This document shows, one piece after another, positions 10,351-20,289 of a stretch of 64,000 bases of DNA. Numbering within the stretch: position 1 is the first letter of the stretch; every line of letters starts with the position of its first letter. The position numbers were made by a program, and so were the translations under genes. Origin of the DNA: Oreohelix idahoensis (taxonomy: Eukaryota > Mollusca > Gastropoda > Stylommatophora > Oreohelicidae); assembly GCA_024509875.1 (NCBI GenBank), contig JAMPIV010010585.1, forward strand, positions 186,001 to 250,000, in the 5' to 3' direction. The notes below the pieces were generated by a model that was not told the origin of the DNA, did not search any database, and saw only the letters and a program-made list of their open reading frames with translations.

Positions 10351-11430
10351 TCAAAATTTATTAAAGTTCTGTGGTGCCCTAAAGTTGTCCACCTGTTTCT
10401 TTTTATTACCTGTTACCTCTGCTTGAGCTGCTTGATACCTTTCAGCAACATTTAGCAACTCACCCAGCCTCTCTGCACCTTGTTCCATGAGAAACTTTCT
10501 CAGGTCTGGAGCCATGGACTCTCTTAGTTGCTCTATAAGGACCATTTCCTTAAGATCTTGGGTTTTCCCCAGAGAAGTCCATTTCTCCAAGTATGTCTCT
10601 ATTCGTGCAGAGAACTGGTGATAGGTTTCACCTGACAGTAGTTTAGCATTCCTAAATTTTTTCCTGTAAAACTCTGCATTCTTTTCATACCTTAACAAAA
10701 GAGCCTGCTTTAGCATGTCATAATTTTCCTGATCACCTCTGCTCATTTTTGCAAAAACTTCATAAGCTGCCCCACGAAGTCCCTGAGATAACTTTAAGCT
10801 CCACCTTTCTCTCTCCAACCCATACGTGGTAGCTAATAGTTCGTACCTATTTATATAGCTCTCAATATCATCGTCTTTCTCAACAAAATGATCTAAATGA
10901 AAATTCATAGCTGAGATTGAGGCTCCTTGAGTAACCGTAGCATCAGAGGCAAAGGGACTGGCACCATTTTCAGGAGCATGGCCTTGAAACTCAAACTCCC
11001 TTAGTCGTAATTCATGTTCCCTTTGTAATCTTTTCTCCTCCTTTTCTGCTTCCCTCTCTGCAGTCAATCTTCTTTCTTCTGCAGCTTGTCTTCTTTCCTC
11101 GGCTTCCCTTTCTGCAGCTAATTTCTTCTCTTCTGCTGCTAATCTTTTGTCTTCTCTTTCTGCTTCCAATTTCTTAGCCTCAGCCTCAATCTGCAACCTC
11201 TTAGTCTCAGCTTCAATCTGCAACCTCTTAGTCTCAGCCTCAGCTTCAAATTGTAACTTCTTAATTTCCCTTTCAGCCTCTAACCTTCTTTCGGCTTCAA
11301 ACCTTCTTTCTTCGCGTTCAATAAATTTGTCACATTCCGTAGTAACATAGGCAACCATAACTTGCCCATCTAATCCTAACTCTTTTGCAGTCTGAACCGC
11401 AGCAGATCGAAATTTGGCCAGGTCCGCCAT
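10351..11430 (-). CDS. gag: Gag with N-terminal coiled coil and SCAN-like capsid domain
   Basis: A 359-residue open frame starts with MADLAKFRSAAVQTAKELG. Residues about 35-150 are an almost pure E/K/R/A coiled coil built from near-repeats (KLEAERE, RLQIEAE, AAEREAEERR). Residues about 175-340 form a helical capsid-like domain (DDIESYINRYELLATTYG.., WSLKLSQGLRGAAYEVF.., HQFSARIETYLEKW.., MVLIEQLRESMAPDLRKFL). Its last part resembles the SCAN domain, which is known to derive from Gmr1-like gag. The protein would form the RNA-packaging particle. The start was chosen because it is the first ATG after the leader, about 200 bp from the 5' LTR. The ORF is intact, unlike pol, and ends just before the zinc knuckle, which is in another frame. 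Confidence 0.8.
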   Translation of the reverse strand: MADLAKFRSAAVQTAKELGLDGQVMVAYVTTECDKFIEREERRFEAERRLEAEREIKKLQFEAEAETKRLQIEAETKRLQIEAEAKKLEAEREDKRLAAEEKKLAAEREAEERRQAAEERRLTAEREAEKEEKRLQREHELRLREFEFQGHAPENGASPFASDATVTQGASISAMNFHLDHFVEKDDDIESYINRYELLATTYGLERERWSLKLSQGLRGAAYEVFAKMSRGDQENYDMLKQALLLRYEKNAEFYRKKFRNAKLLSGETYHQFSARIETYLEKWTSLGKTQDLKEMVLIEQLRESMAPDLRKFLMEQGAERLGELLNVAERYQAAQAEVTGNKKKQVDNFRAPQNFNKF

Positions 11431-11632
11431 TGTCTATCAGGTAACTTAATACAATGTCTAACCAACAATTCAATCTCTAATGGACAACACAGGCACCGTG
11501 AGCTCAACCTTATTTAATTCCACCCAAGGATACCTTTTAATTCTTATATTCCCTGAAGTGAATTATCCCCAATATTTTTAATAGTTAAAGATTCAAAATC
11601 CCAAGAGCGAGACCCCAATATATGTGGTGAAG
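11431..11632 (-). promoter_or_regulatory. Leader with candidate primer-binding site
   Basis: In element sense, about 16 nt after the 5' LTR, the sequence TTGGGGTCTCGCTCTTGGGA (11597-11616 on the plus strand) begins a stretch resembling the complement of a tRNA-Pro 3' end, with small differences. The gap between LTR and site is longer than usual. The tRNA identity is tentative. Confidence 0.35.
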
Positions 11633-13571
11633 TGGGAAGTTATAAATACTTATAAGGGACTTAGTGTACTGACTGAGATCAGCTGTGAAGGTATATATAT
11701 ATATATCTAATAAGAGTAGTATATTATATATATAACCTTACTTGCTACCACATATCTATATATCTCAGTCAGAATTATTCTGGAATAGTGTGATGCTACG
11801 TTATGTGTCTAGGGTATGTGTATGGTGAAGTGTAAGTCACAACAACAGACAGATAAACAATTTAATTTAATCCACTACTCTTAACAACACTGTGACACTC
11901 ACATACATATAACACTCTATGAGAATATCTTAAAGAAGTCACTAGTAACGTTTCAAATAACAATATGTATTCATTACTGGCATGAATGAATATGTGTCCT
12001 GATTCAACTACAAGGGAACCAGGAATCACAATCAATTTAAATTACAAGTTATGTACAGAATGTATTTAATATGAATATTGTAGTGACATATATTATTACC
12101 AATGTTCTATGTGTGTCAATTGTGTAGTGGTAAAATGAGGTAATACTGGTTTTGTTTTGTTCAAGCTCTGTTGGTATTTGTCATCATGACTTCAATAGTT
12201 TGTCTTTAGGGACCATTATTGTAGATGTTCACAGTTCCTGATTTTAAGACAAGTAAATTCCCCTCTTAATGTTAATTTTAAAAAATCAGTTCAAGATGAG
12301 GGGACATAATGTTGAGCTCAGCTGGCCAACTCTGCTTATCTTTAGTGATGGCGGCAGGAAAGGACTCCTCTGCTCGAATTCTCCTCTGGGCTCAGGAGAC
12401 ACCTCACTGATAGCTAAAAAGACCAAGGAGTATGCTGTCCGACTCTGGATTCAGCAAATCTCTGACCAGGTGCTGCTCACTACCATCAAGACCACTGTCC
12501 CACAATTTCATGGAAATAAACACAGATACGTTGATTAGCAATGAATTCTGGCACAAACTGGCACAAATTCCGTTCTGCCTATGTTCCAGGCTTTTATTTT
12601 AGCAAAAATGTGAGCTGGCTTCAACGTACTGTCGCTTTATCAAGCTTATTTGAATTAGTGGTCTCGAACTAACGCTCCCAAGTGTGTATATCAGCGAGAC
12701 TGGCCAATGAGCCACGTTTCGACAAGTGTTTGAAAAAATGTTATCTTTTCCCGTCTCCCCCAACAACCAAGATAGTATTTATAGCCCGACCAATCGTGGT
12801 TAGGCTTTCATTTGTTGCGCTCCAATCAATTTGGAGTTTACATGGTAGGCTATTTATGTAACGTAAGGTTTTTTCAAACACGTTATAAAAAAAATTTTAT
12901 GAGCAGAAATGATTTTATGCTGTCAGGCACCCCCAATATTTTATTTTGGGTATAATTTATTAATTCCTGGACTATTTGCGTAACGTTTTACATATTATTT
13001 GTCAGCAAACCCTAAGGAACCCAAAAATACTAATTTAAAGGAGCTACGTGGCTGCGTTCAAAATATGCAATTTCTTCTATCTCCTGTTTAGAAGATGTGC
13101 TGTCTGGGTACTGTTATGTGTTCAAACGTAAACCCATATAATGTTGTCTTTTCTAATAAGAGTCTGTTATGATTTATAAACCTAACTCTGGGAAAGGGTA
13201 GTGTATTTTATCACTGTCCGTCTGAAAAAAAATTAGTGCATGTAGACTTACACGCGTGATGGTAGTAATTGTGTATCGCGCGAAGCGGGTTTAGTGTTCG
13301 GCTTTCTGCCTCTCCCTTCTCTTTTTATCCCTTTAGTCCATCTGTTCGTTCGTTTTGGTAACGCAGTATAATTAATGTTAGGGTTAATTTAGGTCATTAC
13401 GCAGTACGTCTCAATGCTTTTCCAAGAAATACAGCACACGTTTCATTGAAGAAGGCGGGTAATAATACAGTAAGCTTTACTATCAACGTGAAAGCGTTAC
13501 AATTTGCAGACGAAGCAGAAAACAAGGGGGATTTCGAGTACATTCTTTGGGACAGCACTGTCATTTTACCA
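11633..13571 (-). repeat. 5' LTR of the Gmr1-like element
   Basis: This is a direct repeat of 5348-7286 with TG...CA ends, and it is the copy that would drive transcription toward gag. The sequence just beyond it in element-upstream direction reads CCAGGGGAA, which is itself purine-rich like a polypurine tract. The bases flanking the whole element (before 5348 and after 13571) do not form a target-site duplication. Confidence 0.9.
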
Positions 13572-15350
13572 TTCCCCTGGCTGGGAAAACGTATTTTCTT
13601 CCTCTCCTTCCACCACTGGCAATTCATGCGAGACTTTGGGTGTCTGCGAACGCCACCACTGTGCCGTGGGAGAAATTTTGAGGTATCAAAAATTCTGCTC
13701 TTCCCCACAAAAGCCGGGACCTGCTGTTCAGACAAAAGCAAAAACAACAGCTAAACAAACGTTAATACTCTAGTACAAATAACAATTAACTTCCTTACTC
13801 TTCAACACGTAACTCCCCTCTCTTCTCTCTCTCCGAGTCAAAATAAACAACACCCGGTAATACAACACATCAGACCGTCTGACCCAGGTTCTGCCTGACT
13901 AACTACGAGCAACAACAATATTTTCACTGGCCCGTCTGGGCAGACGTACTGTGGCCTACTTCTTACGCTGACCCTACATGCAGCAAATTATTAACACAAA
14001 AATACTCTATCTCTAGGAATTCCTAAACTTCCCGTCAATAATAGTAATCACATTCAAAATGTAATACAAAATAATTCCCTTTAAAATTACTTCTCCCATC
14101 TTCTGAATTCCCAGAACAATAATGCACAATCAATAACATATAACCAGTTTACGCTAGCATCTACCTGCCGTCAAAAGTTATACATGAAAACCCCGTAATT
14201 CAGCCACGTGGTGCCGCAGTTTTTTTCCAACCACGCGCTCCTGCATAAATATTCATTAACTGATAGCACACATGTGCTCGTGCCACAATACACATTAACT
14301 GATAGCACCCACGTGCTCCAATTAATACCTCTACCACTTCCGTCCACAGATATATGCGTAACTATATAAATAGCGAGCATCAAGACTCTCAATAAAATCA
14401 CAAATGAAAATACACATTACACACGCTCCCGGCTATTCTGTAAATACATATGATTCGCAGATGCGAGTTTCTCTCCCGACCGACTTTGCAATAATACAAA
14501 GCGGTGATATCTCAACTTTTAAACCATGCCGCTATTCCTTCAACAAGGAATTAAATGGACCTATAAAGTTTCAAGTCTATCACTAAGATCGTATTTGATG
14601 GCTCTGCCGATGAGAATTAACGTTAAACTAAACCTTCCCAAGAAACTTAAATGATCGGCTAGGACTAGAAAAATTAAATAAAGTCCTCACGCAAAAATTC
14701 ATTCTTACCAAATCTCGAATGTCCAACTGAAGGCAATCGACTTGACTCTGGCACCCGGCTTTGGCAATTAATTTTTAGAGACCGAACTTATGAAGTTCGG
14801 GCGTATTTATTCTCAAGCCCCCACGCGCCGACTTCATGACGTCATATGCGCGGCGTGGTTCTAAAGCCAATGGGAGCTCTGCATTTCAACTGCAGTTAGC
14901 TCTCAGCCAATCAGAACCTTAGATTATGCTGATGCAACGTACATGAGTTTTAGACAAAGAAACGGGAATAAGCTCTGCCCTCTAGTGGCAATGAAGCAAA
15001 AATGGCCGCAAATAATTTAACTCCCGAAAAATGCGTATATGGCCACGCAATATCTTTAAAAAAAAAAGGACACTGGTGCAAATCCTGATCTAGCCTCTAT
15101 AATCTTAATCTAGAAAAATACTGTCCAATTCCCTACACCCCCATTCTAAACACATAAAGAAGAACCCTAAAGCAGATGAGATCCCACTCCCTCGTGATCT
15201 CATCTTGAAAAAAACGTAAATAATAGGAGAAGAAACATGGAGAAGGATTTTTCTGTAATCCCTCCAAAAATAGTGAACAAAATGCAAGGAGAAAAAGACA
15301 TGGGCCATTTGAAAGACAGAATCTCAGTACTTTCGTCACACGAATATCCA
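13572..15350. other. Non-coding region with promoter-like motifs
   Basis: No gene is supported. A TATA box (TATATAAATAG, 14363-14373) is followed by AATAAA at 14391-14396, an arrangement often seen in LTRs, but I could not find a partner repeat. A 10-bp inverted repeat (AGATGAGATC / GATCTCATCT) lies at 15174-15183 and 15196-15205. Confidence 0.45.
14782..14911. promoter_or_regulatory. CRE/CCAAT cluster with palindromes
   Basis: A perfect CRE palindrome TGACGTCA (14837-14844) sits between GC-rich imperfect inverted arms (14821-14830 and 14849-14858). CCAAT boxes follow at 14867-14871 and 14907-14911. An 8-bp stem (CCGAACTT / AAGTTCGG) is at 14782-14800. The motifs are seen directly; promoter function is inference and no downstream gene is evident. 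Confidence 0.4.
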
Positions 15351-15545
15351 CATGACTACGAAAATCCAAATAACTACAAGGATACACATGACTACGAAGA
15401 TGTAAATGACTACAAAGATCCAAATGACTACAAAGATCCAAATGACTGACTACGAATATTCACATGACTACGAAAATCCAAATAACTACAAGGATACACA
15501 TTACTACGAAGATCCAAATGACTACAAAGATCCAAATGACAATGA
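15351..15545 (+). repeat. 18-bp minisatellite encoding DYKDPN-type repeats
   Basis: The array has about ten copies of an 18-bp unit (GACTACAAAGATCCAAAT and variants with GAAAATCC, GATACACAT, GAAGATGTAAAT). It is interrupted once by an extra GACT near 15446, which shifts frame. The overlapping ORFs at 15237-15449 and 15406-15591 translate it as D/N-Y-K/E-D/N-P-N hexapeptides. A short patch of the same unit lies near 4862-4915. No known protein is recognised. Confidence 0.85.
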
Positions 15546-16039
15546 AGAAAAACTGATAAATAAAATATTTATGTCAGCGCTGAGCAGTTAATGTCAGATC
15601 AGGCCTCTAACCAAAGAGTAGACAAGTAAGATCGCTACCTCTTAAATTAGATGTTTGAGAAAATCGGCTACCATCATTGCAATAGCACTAGCGATGGAAT
15701 ATTAGGACATCTTGTAACGATAAATGTCGATCAACCAGCAGCACGTACATATAGCCTCGGTTTAGATGAAGATGGGTGGAGATGAGACGGACATCTTAAA
15801 GAAACAAACAGCTTGACAAAACATGGGACCGCAATGGATTGGATCGCAGAAAAATAATTGGTTCTATCTGCAACATTTAAAGGCATAAGACATATTTTTT
15901 TTAAAGTTTTGATAATAAAAAATGTGTCTGCTTTGTATACCAATATGTTTCTCTCACTGCGTGTATGCTCGGTTTTTCCTTCTTCTTCTTTGTAAACACG
16001 TTCACTTTTGACCACACTTTTTTCTAACGTTTAGTTATA
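15546..16039. other. Non-coding, nothing recognised
   Basis: AT-rich sequence between the minisatellite and the hAT-like MITE. The antisense ORF at 15731-16015 has no recognisable domain. Confidence 0.5.
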
Positions 16040-16240
16040 CTTTAGGTTAGGGCCGTAGATAGGACTTAATAAAAGGGGGAGGGGTTATATAAAAAATTCC
16101 GCGCAAAACATGTTTGGTACAGTATAATTTCACCACAAATGTTTTTCACCAAACCCTAAATGGGGGGGGGGGGGGGGGGGCTTTTTGAATCCCCAAACAC
16201 CCCCCCCCCATCCCCCCGTATCTACGGCCCTGCTTTAGGT
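16040..16240. mobile_element. hAT-like MITE with 8-bp target duplication
   Basis: The target duplication CTTTAGGT is present at 16040-16047 and 16233-16240. Between them, 16048-16232 has 14-bp terminal inverted repeats matching at 13 positions: TAGGGCCGTAGATA on the left, and CAGGGCCGTAGATA when the right end is read inward. An 8-bp duplication and CAGGG-type ends are typical of hAT transposons. The 185-bp interior is non-coding, with a run of about 20 G near 16161 and C-runs near 16200, so the copy is non-autonomous. Confidence 0.88.
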
Positions 16241-16613
16241 ATACTTCCGAGTGACTTTTTTTTTGGCGTTTTTTTTAGTGAAAATTTGGTGGCAATCAGC
16301 AATTTATCTGGTAACACTAGTGAACATGGATACTGACCCAACACATATTCCTAATATTTAAAAGAAAGAAACCGTATCATTTTTTAATGCTCCAGAATTC
16401 CGCCAAGAATAAATATGAGTAGATAAAGTCGACACTAGCATTTATTACGATATTTGTAGAACAACCTAATATAATCTAATGGTCATCACCATTACCCTTC
16501 AGCTCCATGGGGAGCATACTGTGACTGCTAGTTTTAAAGAGAGACAATGAGTGAAGATGTGTGAATGAATGAAAGAGTGACAGAAGAAAGAAGTAGGCGC
16601 AATTCTACTCGTA
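16241..16613. other. Non-coding, nothing recognised
   Basis: AT-rich spacer between two MITEs. No ORF or repeat signal. Confidence 0.5.
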
Positions 16614-17687
16614 TTAAGGGGAGGTTTAACCCCCAAAAATGAAGAATTTCATTGAAAATATCAAATTTTAGATATATATTGCACTGGAAAGTACATTAAT
16701 TTGCCCACATTTCTGTATGTTTATTTTCACTAAAGCTAAAATTTGCCTTTTTTTTCCACTGTTTTTCCGCCATAGACTGCAAGTTTTTAGTATATCTGTT
16801 ACGGTGTTATTTTAAATGACGGCGTCTGCTGGGGTTAGAAGTGCGCAACGTTTGGGGTCACTAACATTAATAGACGCGAAATATATGCTAAGATTATGAC
16901 GTATTCGCGTTGGGAAGGTCACGCTTGGTGACTTGGTTACATTACCCTTTTTATGCTGTCCGCCAAGCAGAGAAGTCGTGTCTTGTATTTCTTCCAAGGA
17001 GAGGCTTAGTATATAGCCGATATATGAATTCAATATAGAACTCAGGGTCAGTTCAGATATTAAGATAAAGTATGAGATTTATTAAGTAAATTAAATGATG
17101 GAAGGAGAATCGTATTATGATTCAATTGGTAGCTGTCAAGAACTCATGCGCTCATTTCTGGCTGTCTGACTACAGCAGCGCATGTACATAGCCATGACGT
17201 TCATCTGACACATTATATTGACACGGACGGACCTGAATATTATGCACGTAATTTCTAATGAACTATATATGAATGTATACCTATGTGAACTGTCTTCGTG
17301 CGTCAACTTGTAATAAATATTGGACTCTAATCGAAGACTTACCCACATTACTTTGAATACGTTTGATTGCTTCAACTTGCATTGTTGATTGTCCTTTGAC
17401 CTGATGAACTCTTCTTTATATGAAGTTTATATTAATAATGAATCAGTTCGTACGGAACCGAGGTTTGCTTGGATACTTATTAATCAACAACAAAACTTTG
17501 TGTCGACCTCAACTGAAATAATGATAGATAAGCAAGCATACAAGCTAAACTAATAATAATCAAACGAAGGACACCCCAACACCAGCGACACCCACGCAAC
17601 AATTTGCTTGTATAAATGACCAGAAATAGCTATTAACTTATAATTACAGTATGTGTTTTTCATTTTGGGGGTATAACCTCCCCTTAA
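16614..17687. mobile_element. TTAA-flanked non-autonomous element (piggyBac-like), 1066 bp
   Basis: TTAA occurs at 16614-16617 and 17684-17687. Inside it, inverted repeats of about 25 bp start GGGGAGGTT; the left reads GGGGAGGTTTAACCCCCAAA and the right end read inward gives GGGGAGGTTATACCCCCAAA. The TTAA target is characteristic of piggyBac-type elements. No transposase is seen; the antisense ORFs at 16812-17033 and 17136-17375 show no DDE motif. This is therefore a non-autonomous derivative, and the superfamily is inferred from TTAA only. Confidence 0.8.
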
Positions 17688-18845
17688 GAATGCCTGCTGT
17701 CCGCTGACACATGAAAGAACACTTCTCTCTCTTTATCGGGGCAGTTCACCCTTGTGAACGTGAAAAGCGGTGTTATAAGAATATTAAAACTTGCCTTTTA
17801 GTGAGCCTAAAATACAGATCACTGGTAGTACAATATAGGCAGATGATTAGCATTCACACCCTTCCCTGGTTAATTTAGCTCGTACCCCTAGGTAAAAGAA
17901 TAAAAGATTGTATCTTATTAGACTAATTACCAAATTTTTAGAAAACAACCATGCAGCTGACAAGTTACCAAAATAAAACAGACACGGTTGGTTAAATTAT
18001 TCAAATATAATATAGACTTTTCAAAAGGAAAAAAACAAAGAGAAATCCCACAATACAGAGTGGTAGTGTCAATTACACAAGAATAATAATGTTATTATAT
18101 AAATTTTCCTTTTCATTAAGCAAGTGTCATGATTTGGGTTACTTGATTGTATGTTTTACTTCTCAATAGATGGTGTCTAGGTTACCCAACTTTTGAGAGA
18201 GTTGTTGGTTTGCTGAATGATGTTGGTGTTTTCTGACTCAGTGGGTTGCATCGACTGCTGTCTGTCCTCTCGCTAGTATGGACAACTAGTGCAGGCCCTG
18301 AACTGTCTACACAATTAAGACCATCCCAACGTCAACCACCGATGTTTTCTCTGGATGGGTTGCTCTGGTTTCCTCACAGCCCTAGTGGTCCTCTGTTCTA
18401 TTTGCTAGCTTTTACACATATAGGTTGTTACCACTAGTCTACGCTGTCTCTTTTGAAGGCACCTAAAATTAAATCGGTGTTAGCAGTTGCTAAGAGCTTC
18501 AAAGCTTATCTTCCCAGCAAGGGAAGGCAACCTCCGTTTACTGTTGTTTAGAAAATACTGCTAAAGTCATCTTCACAAAGAATTACAGTTCTTTCTAAAA
18601 CTGCAATTCTACAAGGCTTTCTTGGGACGCACTCGACCCACATTTTAGGACATTGTTTTAAAAAAGTCACGCCCAAACCGCCAGCATGTATCACGTGGTG
18701 TAACGTGGGTCATCCTGTCAGGCCATACGATCCTGGGCTCATAAACTAAATCGCACGTCGTTGTGGTCGTTTCCAGCATTCTGGTCCATTCAAAAGGATA
18801 ATATTTCCTTAGTCGCCCCGTTTACATAGCGTAGATGCATTCGTT
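17688..18845. other. Non-coding, nothing recognised
   Basis: No supportable ORF. The plus-strand frame at 18246-18437 has no domain signal. Confidence 0.5.
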
Positions 18846-19200
18846 AGAACGAGAGAACGAACGAACGAATGAACGAACTTTATTTTCAAAGGGTTAAGAA
18901 TTGGGCACGCAGGCCCGTCTTACATTCTGCCCTTCTTCTCTCTGTCATCTTACATACCATATCCTTTCAATCGCACATGTATTTTGAGCATTATTTAGGC
19001 ATACAACATTATCAAGGTAAAATAATAACATACATTTGTAACATCCAGTCATAATCAAATTTAAGTATGTAAAAAAAAAAAAAAAAAAGGAGAAAAAATA
19101 ATTAATTAATTAAAATAAATTTAAAAATTTAAATTAAAAAGAAAAAAAAAGCATACAAACACACAAAATCTAAACCATTCATACGGTAAATTAGACTTAA
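18846..19200 (-). repeat. Possible LINE 3' end with (TTCG)n-type tail
   Basis: Read on the minus strand, the segment ends with AATAAAGTTCGTTCATTCG followed by further TTCG units (18849-18880). This looks like a short-repeat LINE tail. An A-run near 19072-19088 and AT-rich sequence follow on the plus strand. No coding sequence supports the call. Confidence 0.3.
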
Positions 19201-20289
19201 TTTGAAACGTAATCAGATTGTGGTGGCATATAATAAGAACTCGTGACATTTTGGAAATCTGCTGCTGAATGACCTGGGACTTCGTGTGTTGTCAGCGCAT
19301 GCGGAAAATGTTCCCACAGGTGAGCAGCTTTGAGTCCCAAACAGATACTGCCACAGGGAGTGAATTGTTGACGCCTCCACTATACGAGATCCAGCTTTAT
19401 GCACGGCTGTTTGTGGCCTATACCAGACACGGCTGTTTGTGGCCTATACCAGAGCGCTCTTTTAGTTTCGGTGACCGGAATTCTGACACCGGGTATAAAA
19501 TTTTGTGTGCACCGTAAAAGACTATTTAAGTTTTTGGCGGGGAAAATCAGCTGATGTGTGAGTAAAATCAGTAAAATATAAATCATTACACACTCGTTCT
19601 GGATAAACACAGCGCTAAAATTCTTTTGTGTACTATAACTTTGTTCTGTGTTCTATTTTTGATTGCATTTTTATTTGTTTGAAATTAGTTTTGACGGAGT
19701 TACAGACTTTTGAAAACAGCGTCATCATTTAAGGAAATTCATAAAATAAGTAATCTTTTTATTAATTTAATATCTAAAAATCGGCCCATTCGTTTGAGTT
19801 TATAATTATAAAGACTTCTCGAAGGGAAGCTAAAGATTATTTCCACATACTTTTTTTTTTTGGTTTCATATCTTGAGAATGTGTGGTAGTCAGTTTTGTG
19901 AGTGTGGCATTACAAGAACAAGCATATTGTCACCAGATTTTATAGCATTTAAATCCCTTTAAACGCATTCCTGATACCCACAAATCTTAAATAAGGTAGT
20001 AAAAAAAATAACTTTTTGTAAAGCACCATCTGTTTTTGCATTTTCATTCATTTATAATGATATTTAGCTACGTATATAAGCGTCAGAAAACATGTAAAGC
20101 TATAGATAGATTACTTCCACATAATTTGATCTATCTTTCAAGTCTTGTTAATCTTCTATTTATAATATGAATTTTTTTTTTAATTGTGTGTGAGATAAGG
20201 ACTGTTCCATTGGTGTTCTTTGGTAGACAATCCTGTGCACACGACGGCTGCCAGCGAATTCTAAGTAACTGTTTGTATATCTTCTTTCA
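19201..20289. other. Non-coding with a 26-bp tandem duplication
   Basis: CACGGCTGTTTGTGGCCTAT is the start of a 26-bp unit present twice in tandem at about 19402-19453. Nothing else is recognised. Confidence 0.6.

Larger units (their letters stand above)
5348..13571 (-). mobile_element. Gmr1-like Ty3/Gypsy LTR retrotransposon, defective
   Basis: Two direct repeats of about 1.94 kb (5348-7286 and 11633-13571) bound an internal region whose ORFs all read on the minus strand. In element order it holds a SCAN-like gag, a zinc knuckle, the integrase zinc-binding domain, the integrase C-terminal GPY-like module, RT and RNase H. Integrase ahead of RT is the Copia-like order known from Gmr1-type Gypsy elements; most Gypsy elements have RT-RH-IN. 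Defects: no protease motif is seen, the integrase catalytic core is missing (about 9340-9740), and there is a one-base slip near 9025. The LTRs differ visibly only by two substitutions and two length changes in simple runs, so insertion was recent. No target-site duplication is apparent. Confidence 0.85.
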
